Assembly: GCA_964370835.1 (NCBI GenBank)
Contig: CAYJLO010000001.1
Span: forward strand, 65,703-129,702
Length of the DNA: 64,000 nucleotides
Origin: CAYJAD01 sp964370835
GTDB taxonomy: Bacteria > Desulfobacterota > Desulfovibrionia > Desulfovibrionales > Desulfovibrionaceae
Reading direction: 5' to 3'
In this document: positions 9,299-17,682 of the stretch, in pieces
How the letters are laid out: every line of letters starts with the position of its first letter
How positions within the stretch are numbered: the first letter of the stretch is position 1
The notes under the pieces: model-generated
Told to the model about the DNA's origin: nothing
Database searches by the model: none
What the model saw: the letters and a program-made list of their open reading frames with translations, nothing else
Made by a program: the position numbers and the translations under genes

Positions 9299-9616
9299 TT
9301 AACGAACAATGCTTTCGCCGGGAATTTCCACAGAATGACCGGAACCACCATTAAAGAGAACGCTAAAATCCTGCTGAGGACGTGGTAAAACCACTTCACT
9401 ATCGGCATTAAGCTGTGCTTCTTGTAAAATATTTCCGGAAGAATCTTTCACTACAATGCTAATACCTGTGGCAGAAGAACCATCAGAAAAACCACCTTGG
9501 CAAGTGAACGTACCATCGGCATTGTCAAAGCAATTTAGCAAAGCACTATGCGCCATGGCGTTGCCAACTAAACCAAGAAAAACGCAACAAATCACAGCTA
9601 AAAACATCTTTTTCAT
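9299..9616 (-). CDS. Small exported protein, second copy
   Basis: A 105-residue secreted protein. The ATG at 9616 is preferred because it follows a GAGG site and begins a clean signal peptide (MKKMFLAV...). Cleavage after AMA would leave a mature N-terminal histidine (HSALLNCF). The mature part carries 'NCFDNADGTFTCQGGFSDG', with two cysteines nine residues apart that could form a disulfide, then short alternating hydrophobic strands typical of a small beta-sandwich. It is a close paralogue of the product at 10598-10915 (same length, same motif). It lies between the DUF4198 gene and the ABC genes. The function is unknown; a metal-binding periplasmic role is inferred from context. Confidence 0.75.
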   Translation of the reverse strand: MKKMFLAVICCVFLGLVGNAMAHSALLNCFDNADGTFTCQGGFSDGSSATGISIVVKDSSGNILQEAQLNADSEVVLPRPQQDFSVLFNGGSGHSVEIPGESIVR

Positions 9617-9685
9617 AACATCCTCTATTCTCATAAAACGATAACTTTTCACATACACAGCGTACGCAAAACATACACAAAATAA

Positions 9686-9713
9686 AAAAAGGGGAGCAAA
9701 ACTCCCCCTTTTT
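9686..9713 (-). terminator. Internal terminator of the feo island
   Basis: The arms AAAAAGGGGAG and CTCCCCCTTTTT enclose a five-base loop and have T-runs on both strands. It sits just after the DUF4198 gene in the direction of transcription, so the downstream ABC genes would be expressed by read-through or from their own promoter. Confidence 0.8.
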
Positions 9714-9722
9714 AAGTAAGTG

Positions 9723-10550
9723 CTATTTCATGTCGTAAGCTTGTACCCAGATAACTGCATCTTGGGAAAGCTCTTTGCCTTTATATTCTTTGTCTGGGCC
9801 TACGCCAAGAGCTGCAAAGCCCCACCAGCCGGCTTTGGCAAGACCAAAGGTGATGATGCCATTTTCGTCAGCAATAATGGTTTGTGTCACAAGAGCGCCA
9901 TTGGGATATGTCACGGAAGACTTTTCTGCCAAGGTGTTCGTCTTTAAGTCAGGGGCATGACCCATGAATTCAACTTCTACTTCAGCGCCAGGAACAGGTT
10001 TGCCACCGGACAATACTTGACCTTGGAACACATTGCCAGTCCAGGTGGCATAAGGCTTAATCATGGGCACGATTTCGCAAGGTAAGCCCACAGGCTCATT
10101 CCAAATGGTGGGCACGCCGCCTACGTTGGCAACAAGCTTAGTAATTTGTTGCATGTACACGTCTTCTTCTTTTTCAAGATAGTAGCCTGGTACCATAACA
10201 AATACATAGTCACCGATGGAGCGGATTTCCTTTCTGGGGATAAGAGCTGCATAAGCAGGTGCGCTGGAACCTGGATTTTTCCAAGTGATTTCTTTGAGGT
10301 GCTTTTTCATATCAAGCTTTTGAGGAGCATTTTCACCGCGCTTGTACACAGCGTAAAACTCATTGATACCACCCATATCCATCATATGTCCGGCTTCTGC
10401 TGGGTGCGTAAAGACAATACGCATATCCATATCAGCAGCTTTTTCCATATCAGTTTTAGGTGTATACATCATTTGAAAGTGTGCATCCGCAGGTGCAGCC
10501 ATGGTCAAAGCAGCGAAAAGGCCAAAAGAAGCTAGTGCAAGTTTTTTCAT
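9723..10550 (-). CDS. DUF4198 family exported metal-transport-associated protein
   Basis: A 275-residue periplasmic protein. The ATG at 10550 follows GGAG and starts a signal peptide ending 'APADA', so the mature protein would begin HFQMMY. It resembles DUF4198/NikK-type soluble components found with nickel and cobalt uptake systems: an N-terminal beta domain with several Met and His residues ('EAGHMMDMGG'), a tightly turned 'GGKPVPGAEVEVEFMGH' strand pair (about residue 175), and 'AGWWGFAAL' near the end. Here it lies within a feoAB operon rather than beside nikMQO, flanked on each side by a 105-residue paralogue pair. It probably binds a divalent metal outside the inner membrane; which metal is not known. 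Confidence 0.75.
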   Translation of the reverse strand: MKKLALASFGLFAALTMAAPADAHFQMMYTPKTDMEKAADMDMRIVFTHPAEAGHMMDMGGINEFYAVYKRGENAPQKLDMKKHLKEITWKNPGSSAPAYAALIPRKEIRSIGDYVFVMVPGYYLEKEEDVYMQQITKLVANVGGVPTIWNEPVGLPCEIVPMIKPYATWTGNVFQGQVLSGGKPVPGAEVEVEFMGHAPDLKTNTLAEKSSVTYPNGALVTQTIIADENGIITFGLAKAGWWGFAALGVGPDKEYKGKELSQDAVIWVQAYDMK

Positions 10551-10597
10551 CTTAATCTCCAAAAAAGTTAAAAAAAGTTAAACCGTTAAGAACCGTC

Positions 10598-10915
10598 TTA
10601 TTCAACGATTTTATCGCCGCTTACATTGATGGAGTGACCTTCGCCGGCATCCATTTCCATGGAGTATGCACCAGCAGGCTTTTTAATAGTAACTTCACTA
10701 TTGGCATCCATGCTAAGGGTTTCAAGAACTGCACCTGAACCGTCTTTCACATATACTTTCACGCCAGAAGCAGAAGAACCATCAGAAAAACCGCCTTGAC
10801 ACGTTACAGTGCCATCACCATTGTCAAAGCAATCAAAGATGGGACTGTGTGCAAATGCCATGGCTGGAATGCTTAACAAAGCCACTGCCAACAATACTAA
10901 TAAACTCTTTTTCAT
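10598..10915 (-). CDS. Small exported protein, first copy
   Basis: A 105-residue secreted protein next to feoB. The ATG at 10915 is set by a GGAGG site six bases upstream. Signal peptide cleavage after AFA would give a mature N-terminus HSPIFDCF. The core motif 'DCFDNGDGTVTCQGGFSDG' and 'SGVKVYVKDGSGAVLE' match the second copy at 9299-9616, pointing to duplication with retained structure. The two cysteines probably pair in the periplasm. I do not recognise a named family. Its position just after feoB suggests a periplasmic accessory to metal uptake. Confidence 0.75.
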   Translation of the reverse strand: MKKSLLVLLAVALLSIPAMAFAHSPIFDCFDNGDGTVTCQGGFSDGSSASGVKVYVKDGSGAVLETLSMDANSEVTIKKPAGAYSMEMDAGEGHSINVSGDKIVE

Positions 10916-10990
10916 ATTCATCCTCCGATATATTTTTTGCAAAAAAATGCGTTTTGCTTAAAGAACAAGACCGTAACCATTACCATACGA

Positions 10991-13447
10991 TCAAAGTTTC
11001 TTTTCCCCTCTATACGAAGGTAAGAAACCAAATATCACCACAATTCCCAAACAAATGGCATAGAAAGTCCACATGGCTTGCAGACCGGTTAATCCCAAGA
11101 GCTTACCACCGCTAAAGACGAAGGTGGCCACAATAAGACCAATGGTCATTTGGAAAAGAATGGAGAAAATCATCCACTTTGTAGACCCCGTTTGTGCACG
11201 CACCATCATGGAAGCGGGCAAGCAAGGAGGATACAGTGACATGAAAAGCATGAGAGCTAAGGCATGCAAAGGAGTAAAGCCAAAGGTCTCAAAGTTTTTA
11301 CCAGGAGTGTTCCCTTCAAAGCCATACAAGGCGCCTAAAGTGGCGGCACTATTTTCTTTGGCTGCAAGGGCCGACAAAAGTGCCACATTCATGCGCCAGT
11401 CAAAGCCAGCACCGGCGGTGATAAATTCAATGGATTTACCAGCCGCACCAAGATAGCTATTTTCAAAGCGTTCTTGACGAATGTTACGGCGCAAGGTCTT
11501 TCTCTTGCTATCAAGGGTACGCAAAGCACCGGCAAGTTTTCTACCGTCTTTGCCTTTACGCAATACTATGGAAGCATACATGGGCGAATCTTTGAGCGCG
11601 GCTTCGTTTATTTTTGTGGCCTCATCTTGAGTCACGCCTTGTTTGCTTTTGCGTAAAGCATCTTGGTAGCGAATGAGTGGTAAGATATCATCCTTGGTGA
11701 ATTTACCAGCAAAGGTGCTCGCTTCAATGTTTTGCATGAAAGCGTCTTCAATTTTGGCTTGCTCACCCTCATAATAAGCCATGCGCTCATCATTAAGACC
11801 GGGAAAGGATACCAAGGCAAATACCACTGTGGACACTGCCACAACAATGGTAAGAATACGCTTAATGAATGTCCAAATGCGCAAGAAGGTTTCTTGTAAC
11901 ACATTGCGGAAAATGGGCATATGATAGGATGGAAGCTCAATAATAAAGGGTGCTGCCGGACGCGAACGTAGCACAGTCCAGTTGAGTATTTTGGACACAA
12001 TAAGTGCCATGAGCAAGGTGATGGTACCCATGAAGAACATGGCACTGCCAGCTTCTGCCGCAAAAAAACCACTTACTAACAGTAGATATAAAGGGACTTT
12101 AGCAAGGCAGTTCATCATGGGAACAACTAAAATCGTACTAAAACGCGCCCTTTCGTCGGGAATGGCCTTGGTAGCCACTACACCAGGAATGGCACAACCA
12201 CCCACGTAGACACCGCCCAAGATAAGGGGCAAAGTAGACTGCCCATGCAAACCAAAAGAGCTGAAAATTTTATCTAAAATAAAAGCAATACGCGCTAAAT
12301 ACCCGCTTCCTTCCAAAATATACACAAAGGAGAACATCAAAAAGAAGATGGGGATATAGTTGAGCACTGCCGTCACGCTTTTTACCACCCACTCCACTAA
12401 AGAGCGGAATAAGGTATCTTCCAAGAAGCCTTGATGTGGTAAAACAGAGCTTATGAAGCTTTCAAGGGATGCCCAAATGGGCCAAACCTGTGCGGCAAGA
12501 ATATTACCATAAGTTACTGATATATGATAGAAAGCAAAAAGAACACCCAAAAGAACGATGGGCCCCATGATACGATGGCACGCCACAGCGTCCACCTTTT
12601 CCGTGAAGGAAGGTCCTTGCTTTTCTTTCTTTACTTTCACCACAAGATCACATAGGCGACGAGCTTCAGCATGACGCGTGGCAGCAATATGTGCCACAGG
12701 CACGGTGGATATATTTTCACGAACTTTACGTGTAAGTTCATCGGTCAAGGTAAAAAGGCTTTCCGCATTGCCATTGACTTCACGCAAGGTATCCTGCACA
12801 GCGGAATCTTCCTCAAAAAGCTTCACAGAAAGCCAACGCTTGGGGTAAGCAACTTTTTCGCTTATCTCTTCTGCTTGAGCAGAAAGCAATGTTATAGAAT
12901 CTTCTAAGCTACCATAGTTCAAGGCAAAGTCACTCACTGGAGCTTCATCGTTAAGATACGTTTCCAATAATTGCAAAATACGTTGTCGGCCTTCTGTCTT
13001 AGAGTTGGTGGCCTGCATGGGAACAACCGGAATGCCAAGCTCTTGAGAAAGCGCATCTATATCAATGCTTAAGCCTCTTCTTTTGGCCACATCCATCATG
13101 TTCAGCACCAAAATAACGGGACGGCCCATTTCTAAGAGCTGCAAGGTGAAATATAAGCCTTTATCTAAAGAGGAGGCGTCCACCACGGCAAGAACAACCT
13201 GCGGATGCTCACATAAAATAAAATCACGTGCAGCCATCTCTTCCGGTGAATAAGAGGTGAAAGCATAAGTTCCCGGTAAGTCCACCACGGAAATTTTTTC
13301 ATCGCCAATGGTACAATACCCTGCCAGCTTTTCTACAGTTACACCGGGATAGTTGGCCACATATTGGCGCGCACCCGTTAACAAGTTAAACAGCGTTGAT
13401 TTACCGCAATTGGGCTGCCCTGCCAGGGCAATAACCTTACGAGACAT
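10991..13447 (-). CDS. feoB: Ferrous iron transporter FeoB
   Basis: An 818-residue inner-membrane Fe(II) transporter with a cytoplasmic G domain. G1 is 'GQPNCGKST' near the N-terminus, G3 is 'DLPGTY', and G4 is 'NMMD'. A helical GDI-like spacer follows, then a membrane part with two Gate repeats, including 'GGCAIPGVVATKAI' and 'MMNCLAKVPLYLL', which carry the conserved cysteines. The length is typical of FeoB. A loop of about 120 residues between membrane segments ('YYEGEQAKIEDAFM' onward) is charged and probably periplasmic. The ATG at 13447 overlaps the feoA stop by 11 bases; a TTG at 13456 is the alternative start. feoC is absent, its place taken by the small exported protein gene. Confidence 0.97.
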   Translation of the reverse strand: MSRKVIALAGQPNCGKSTLFNLLTGARQYVANYPGVTVEKLAGYCTIGDEKISVVDLPGTYAFTSYSPEEMAARDFILCEHPQVVLAVVDASSLDKGLYFTLQLLEMGRPVILVLNMMDVAKRRGLSIDIDALSQELGIPVVPMQATNSKTEGRQRILQLLETYLNDEAPVSDFALNYGSLEDSITLLSAQAEEISEKVAYPKRWLSVKLFEEDSAVQDTLREVNGNAESLFTLTDELTRKVRENISTVPVAHIAATRHAEARRLCDLVVKVKKEKQGPSFTEKVDAVACHRIMGPIVLLGVLFAFYHISVTYGNILAAQVWPIWASLESFISSVLPHQGFLEDTLFRSLVEWVVKSVTAVLNYIPIFFLMFSFVYILEGSGYLARIAFILDKIFSSFGLHGQSTLPLILGGVYVGGCAIPGVVATKAIPDERARFSTILVVPMMNCLAKVPLYLLLVSGFFAAEAGSAMFFMGTITLLMALIVSKILNWTVLRSRPAAPFIIELPSYHMPIFRNVLQETFLRIWTFIKRILTIVVAVSTVVFALVSFPGLNDERMAYYEGEQAKIEDAFMQNIEASTFAGKFTKDDILPLIRYQDALRKSKQGVTQDEATKINEAALKDSPMYASIVLRKGKDGRKLAGALRTLDSKRKTLRRNIRQERFENSYLGAAGKSIEFITAGAGFDWRMNVALLSALAAKENSAATLGALYGFEGNTPGKNFETFGFTPLHALALMLFMSLYPPCLPASMMVRAQTGSTKWMIFSILFQMTIGLIVATFVFSGGKLLGLTGLQAMWTFYAICLGIVVIFGFLPSYRGEKKL

Positions 13448-13667
13448 AGGGTTCAACCTTTACATATTTAGCTTCAGATTTACGCAACACAACATGATAA
13501 TTGCCGATTTGTACCTGAATGGGGTCTGCCAAAGGAGCGGTTCTAATGAATGTAATTTTTGTGCCGGGACAAAGACCTAAATCGTATAACCTCTGCCGTA
13601 ACGACCCATCCACGGAAACATCGGTCACCATAAGCTCCGTCGAGCTGTTAATATCGTTTAACGTCAT
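13437..13667 (-). CDS. feoA: Ferrous iron transport protein FeoA
   Basis: A 76-residue SH3-like cytoplasmic protein that acts with FeoB. The typical 'LRQRLYDLGLCPGTKITFIR' stretch covers about residues 22-41 and 'DPIQVQIGNYHVVLRKSEA' follows. The ATG at 13667 is chosen because GAGGAG lies five bases upstream; a GTG at 13673 is possible. It overlaps feoB and is the first gene of the island. Confidence 0.95.
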   Translation of the reverse strand: MTLNDINSSTELMVTDVSVDGSLRQRLYDLGLCPGTKITFIRTAPLADPIQVQIGNYHVVLRKSEAKYVKVEPYVS

Positions 13668-13741
13668 CCTCACTCCTCTTTTATGCCAGCATTAATAGTA
13701 TACTATGTGACTGTTCCATAAAAGAACTCGCCACGGCACGG

Positions 13742-13770
13742 AATATGCCATTAATGAAATCAATTGTCAA
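13742..13770 (-). promoter_or_regulatory. Putative feoA promoter with Fur-like spacer
   Basis: On the minus strand TTGACA (13770-13765) is followed by a 17-base spacer and CATATT (13747-13742), about 75 bases before the feoA start. The spacer is an AT-rich ATTGATTTCATTAAT sequence similar to Fur-type operators. Fur control is expected for feo genes but is inferred here. Confidence 0.5.
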
Positions 13771-13850
13771 TTCCATCCCTGCGATAATTTTTTCCCCTCT
13801 CCAAACAACAATACATATCTCTTTTCAACATGTTAACAAAACAAGCAGAT

Positions 13851-13950
13851 GTAAACATATTGTTATCTGTTAGCAAAATTAATATAACTTGCCACACATT
13901 GACAGTGGCACTACAAGTAACTGCTTGCTTTTGAATGTAACTTTCAATTT
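13851..13950 (+). promoter_or_regulatory. TonB receptor promoter module, copy A
   Basis: This 100-bp block matches 16451-16550 at about 72 of 100 aligned positions without gaps. It holds GTAAACATAT (13851-13860), -35 TTGCCA (13889-13894), a 17-base spacer, -10 TACAAG (13912-13917), and the imperfect palindrome TTGAA-N7-TTCAA (13931-13947) just downstream of the expected start site. The last fits a repressor site. Confidence 0.6.
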
Positions 13951-14059
13951 GATTTATGAATTCTTTAGCGCGCTTTAAAAGAGAAAAAATTATGAATAGA
14001 ATAAATTACATACAAGAGCTTTAAACACTACATTTTTTTCGAAGAAGGAAGGTTTTATC

Positions 14060-16027
14060 ATGGCATTTTTACAGGAAAAAGGAGTCCAGGCAAAAAGCAC
14101 TGCCGCTTTACGCAAAGCCGCATTTTTTGCTTTAGTTTTAGGAACATGTGTTGTTCCAAGCCAAGGTTTTGCTACAGAGGAAGCTCCAGTGGTAGAGACA
14201 GGCCCCGTGGTTGTGTCAGCCACGCGTACCGAGCGTTACTTAGAAGACGTTTCGGCCAGCATGGAAGTTTTCACCGCTGAAGACATCAAAAAACTCGGTG
14301 CTAACAACGTCATGCAAGTGCTAGCTACAGCACAAAACGTCAATGTGGGTTTTAAACTTGGTGTACGCGGCATGCCCTCTGAAGGTACCACAATACTTAT
14401 CAACGGTCGTAAACCCGCTGGTGAATTGCATGTGGGTTCTGGTGCTAACCGTACTGTTCAGGCTATCGATATAAATCGCATTGAACGCATAGAAATTTTG
14501 GCAGGCCCCTCCTCTGCCTTATATGGCTCTGCCACAGGCGGTGTTATCAACATCATCACCAAAAAATCCACTGAGCCCTCGGTAACTGCAGGACTTTCTG
14601 GCGGTAATTACAAAATACGCAATTATTATTCTGTGGACTCTGGCGCCATCGATAAATTTGATTTTCTAGCAAACGTTGGCTACACGAGCAATATTCCTGT
14701 AAAGGATAAAATGAACGATAACGTGGGCACACCATGGACTGAATATAGCGGAAGTAGAGACGGCGATGAGTGGGCCGGAGACGTAACCCTTGGCTATAAC
14801 TTTAACGATGACCATCGCCTCACTTTTTACGGGGATTACTTCCACGAAACCTACTCTTCTGACAGTGTCAGCTCTAGCTATGACAAAACCACTGGCCTTT
14901 ATACAAGAAAATACAGCGAAAGCGATCAAACCGACATACAGCGGTATGGCGCAAGCCTTGTATATGACGGCGTCGTTGGCGACCACATTTACAGCCTATC
15001 CGCCACCTACACTGTCATGGAAGAATACTGGGAAAGTGATAAAAGTCATGATTTATATACAGACCTCACTTTAGAAGCTCAAGATACATGGATAATCAAT
15101 GAATACCACACCCTCACCTTTGGCGGTCAATACAAAGCACAAGTAACCGATGCCCCCGGTAGAGCCACCAATGGTGACGAAACCTCATTTGCTTTGTATA
15201 TCCAAGACGAAATAAGCCTTTTTGATGACACCTTACTTATTACTCCCGCCCTTCGCCTTGACCATTATGAATCTTGGGGTGCTCATGTATCCCCCAAATT
15301 GGGTGTCGTATGGAAATTCCTCGAAGACCATCGCTTAAAAGCTAACTTTGGTTTAGGCTTCAGAGCACCTGGCATTGATGAGCTTTACCGTAAAGATTTG
15401 CATACTGCTAACACCACCAAGAATAGGAATTCTTACGGCTACTTTGGTAATGAAAATTTAAAGCCCGAAGAAAGTGTGAGCTGGGACGTTCGCTATGAAG
15501 GCGAATATGAAAACATCAACTGGGGTATCACCTATTATTGGAACGAAATCACCAACCTTATTCAAGGCTGGACTTGGGTTCCCTCCACACAATACGCAGG
15601 CCGTGACGGCTACTACACCTTTGGTCAAATCGGCAAAGCCCGTACCCAAGGTATTGAAGCCAACATCGGTATAGACTTCCTCGATTACTTCAGAGCCAGT
15701 GCCTCTTACACCTACCTAGACGCTCGTGACGTAGAAACAGGTGAGTATATTAACAACAATATTATGAATACCTGGCAGGGCATGTTGGAATTTAGCCATC
15801 CCGATTGGGGCACCTCTGCCGCCGTATGGATGGAAATCACCGACCACGGCTATCAAAACGACATGTGGATTCATGGCAATACCATCAATGCTAGCATTCG
15901 CCAAACTTTTGCCGAAAACTACACCATTTATGCCAGTGCCACTAATATCTTTAACAATATTAATGACGCTAAAGACAATTTCATGGACGCTCCCGAGTGG
16001 AATGTTGGCATTGAAATAAAATTCTAA
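14060..16027 (+). CDS. TonB-dependent outer-membrane receptor
   Basis: A 655-residue receptor. A signal peptide ends near residue 37-40 ('VVPSQGFATEE'). The TonB-box region 'ETGPVVVSATRTERYLEDV' lies at about 48-66. The plug domain follows, with 'GVRGMPSEGTTILINGRK' and 'IERIEILAGPSSALYGSATGG'. A 22-strand type barrel ends in C-terminal phenylalanine. The length is typical of colicin I/BtuB/FepA relatives. It is divergent from feoA, suggesting an iron or haem-type ligand, but cobalamin cannot be excluded since cob genes are in the window. No tonB/exbBD is present. It is expressed from promoter module A. Confidence 0.93.
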   Translation: MAFLQEKGVQAKSTAALRKAAFFALVLGTCVVPSQGFATEEAPVVETGPVVVSATRTERYLEDVSASMEVFTAEDIKKLGANNVMQVLATAQNVNVGFKLGVRGMPSEGTTILINGRKPAGELHVGSGANRTVQAIDINRIERIEILAGPSSALYGSATGGVINIITKKSTEPSVTAGLSGGNYKIRNYYSVDSGAIDKFDFLANVGYTSNIPVKDKMNDNVGTPWTEYSGSRDGDEWAGDVTLGYNFNDDHRLTFYGDYFHETYSSDSVSSSYDKTTGLYTRKYSESDQTDIQRYGASLVYDGVVGDHIYSLSATYTVMEEYWESDKSHDLYTDLTLEAQDTWIINEYHTLTFGGQYKAQVTDAPGRATNGDETSFALYIQDEISLFDDTLLITPALRLDHYESWGAHVSPKLGVVWKFLEDHRLKANFGLGFRAPGIDELYRKDLHTANTTKNRNSYGYFGNENLKPEESVSWDVRYEGEYENINWGITYYWNEITNLIQGWTWVPSTQYAGRDGYYTFGQIGKARTQGIEANIGIDFLDYFRASASYTYLDARDVETGEYINNNIMNTWQGMLEFSHPDWGTSAAVWMEITDHGYQNDMWIHGNTINASIRQTFAENYTIYASATNIFNNINDAKDNFMDAPEWNVGIEIKF

Positions 16028-16036
16028 ACAGCACTT

Positions 16037-16099
16037 CAAGGTAAAAATGTCTTTTCCACTGCTTACATTACGAAATACTCCTTAGACACTTTTACCTTG
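16037..16099 (+). terminator. Long inverted repeat after the TonB receptor
   Basis: The 15-base arms at 16037-16051 and 16085-16099 (CAAGGTAAAAATGTC and GACACTTTTACCTTG) pair at 14 positions around a 33-base loop, ten bases after the receptor stop. T and C residues follow, so it is probably a transcription end or 3'-stabilising hairpin. Confidence 0.5.
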
Positions 16100-16450
16100 T
16101 ATTTCCCCCTTATGCTCACGGCATATAAAAGAATTATTATTCAGCATTTAAAAAAAAGCTCCTTCTAGCTTTGCCCTTTATGATGCATTTTTCACCTCCG
16201 CAGCATATGTTTTATGCTTCGGCTAAAAAGGGAATCGTTACCGTTGATAAAGCATTTGTGAGCATATGCACCCTTTTTATGGCCAGTGCCTTACTGGCAA
16301 GCACAAATCAAAGAGTACACTACGAACGTCAACTATGTAGCTAAATACCACAAACGCGGAATACACCATTATTGAAATCAAAACAGTACAGCATGTTACA
16401 TTGTAAAACCCACCACTGCGTTACTTGAACCAGCAGTACGACAACGCAGT
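16100..16450. other. Gene-free region with a riboswitch-like stretch
   Basis: No coding region is convincing here. The stretch at about 16180-16305 contains AAAAAGGGAATC (near 16226) and the perfect hairpin GCCAGT-GCCTT-ACTGGC (16283-16299), loosely recalling the B12-box parts of cobalamin riboswitches. The central conserved core is not matched and no gene follows closely, so the resemblance may be accidental or a relic. Confidence 0.25.
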
Positions 16451-16550
16451 GTAAACATATTATTACCGTTAAGTGAAATAAATATGACTTGATGCACAAT
16501 AACAGTATCAATATACATAGCCAATCGTTTTTGAATGTAACATTCATTTT
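16451..16550 (+). promoter_or_regulatory. Promoter module, copy B
   Basis: This is a duplicate of the block at 13851-13950, at an offset of exactly 2,600 bp. It contains the same GTAAACATAT, -35 TTGATG (16489-16494), a 17-base spacer, -10 TATACA (16512-16517), and the perfect palindrome TGAATG-TAA-CATTCA (16532-16546). The next gene starts 420 bp later at 16969, so it either has a long leader or the original gene beside this copy has been lost. Confidence 0.6.
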
Positions 16551-16968
16551 AATATTTACAGCTTGCCTATGACTCTCTATGTAAATAAAGCATATAAATT
16601 AAATATGTTACGCAATTCAGACTCATAAAGCGACAGATTTTTTAAAAATAGATGACAGTTTTTTTAAGGAAAAAGTATTCAAAAAGAAAACCATCACTTT
16701 CTACAATGTTGCTTTTTCATTGATTTTAAGAGCATTTATTGTTCAAAATCAAAGCCTTACCATTGTATTTTATAGCTATGCTTATGGGCACGAATCGTTC
16801 CGTAATAGCGCACTGAATGTGACTGAAAAGACACTGAGATAAAAATTAGAAGCATGGCACAGAGCAAAGTTAGCCCAGCAAACAAACCTTATTTGTAGTC
16901 TGGCACATAAACCATACATAGGTGGCAACACCTTAACCATAAACCTCTGACAAGTCAGGAGAAAAAAA
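16551..16968. other. Long leader or relic region
   Basis: This 418-bp AT-rich stretch lies between promoter copy B and the exported-protein gene. I find no open frame with a ribosome site and no strong hairpin. It could be an untranslated leader or decayed sequence of a lost gene. Confidence 0.3.
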
Positions 16969-17475
16969 ATGAAAAAACTATCTTTATTGGCAGCCCTCTT
17001 TATGTTGCTCTTAGTAAGCGCCCCTGCTCATGCGCACCAAGCTGTGAAAACCGATGGCATTTCCCTTGCTAAAGACGGCGTAGAATTCACCGCTTTAGTC
17101 ATTGCCATGGAACCCCAAAACCGCATGGGTAGCCTTTTTTTCCAACCCAATAATCCTTCTGCCAAGCCTGTAGAAAAAAATACCTTATCCGCTGAAAACA
17201 CTGTGGCCGCTTTGAAAGAGCAAATTGTGAAAGTGGTCAATGCCAAATTAGATCGCGATCCCCTCACCCATTACACTGCCATCAGCGCCCATGATATTTT
17301 TGTGTATGGTGGACATTCCTTGCAAACAGAAAACTCCTTCACCGATGCAAGAGTTCTTGCTGCATCCCCAGCCGGTTCCATTTACCGTGTAAAAATCGTT
17401 TTGAACCCTAAGGATCCCAAAAGCACCATCGAAACCGCCATTCAAGGTACTTTCACCCTCTACGGCAAACAATAA
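16969..17475 (+). CDS. Exported protein of unknown function
   Basis: A 168-residue secreted protein. The signal peptide 'MKKLSLLAALFMLLLVSAPAHA' is followed by a predicted mature start HQAVKTDG. The mature part is mixed alpha/beta with several histidines ('LTHYTAISAHDIF', 'GGHSLQ') and no cysteine. I do not recognise a domain. It shares with the TonB receptor gene a duplicated promoter module, and with three proteins of the feo island a predicted N-terminal histidine, so a linked role in periplasmic metal handling is plausible but not shown. The start follows CAGGAG. Confidence 0.7.
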   Translation: MKKLSLLAALFMLLLVSAPAHAHQAVKTDGISLAKDGVEFTALVIAMEPQNRMGSLFFQPNNPSAKPVEKNTLSAENTVAALKEQIVKVVNAKLDRDPLTHYTAISAHDIFVYGGHSLQTENSFTDARVLAASPAGSIYRVKIVLNPKDPKSTIETAIQGTFTLYGKQ

Positions 17476-17495
17476 GCGCTTATAAGCCTAAAAAA

Positions 17496-17540
17496 TAGCT
17501 CTCATTGCTAGGCAAACAGCTCATACACGGCAATGAGAGC
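17496..17540 (+). terminator. Hairpin after the exported-protein gene
   Basis: The arms GCTCTCATTGC (17498-17508) and GCAATGAGAGC (17530-17540) are a perfect 11-bp stem with a 21-base loop, 20 bases after the stop. No clear T-run follows, so termination efficiency is uncertain. Confidence 0.6.
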
Positions 17541-17559
17541 CTATTATGACATTTTTGCG

Positions 17560-17605
17560 CATGTAATTAACATGGCAAAGAATGCATATTGCATATACAT
17601 GCCAT
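17560..17605. promoter_or_regulatory. Nested palindromes upstream of the double-cubane operon
   Basis: CATGT-N5-ACATG (17560-17574) adjoins ATGCA-TAT-TGCAT (17582-17594), which is itself enclosed by ATGGCA (17572-17577) and TGCCAT (17600-17605). These stacked dyads lie 140-190 bp before the first gene and could be operator sites for a dimeric regulator. Confidence 0.35.
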
Positions 17606-17682
17606 TTATTTTCATCTTATACATACCATGGTTTCTTTCCACTTTGTAAATTGGACATTAACACCCGTTAATTAAAAAGACA

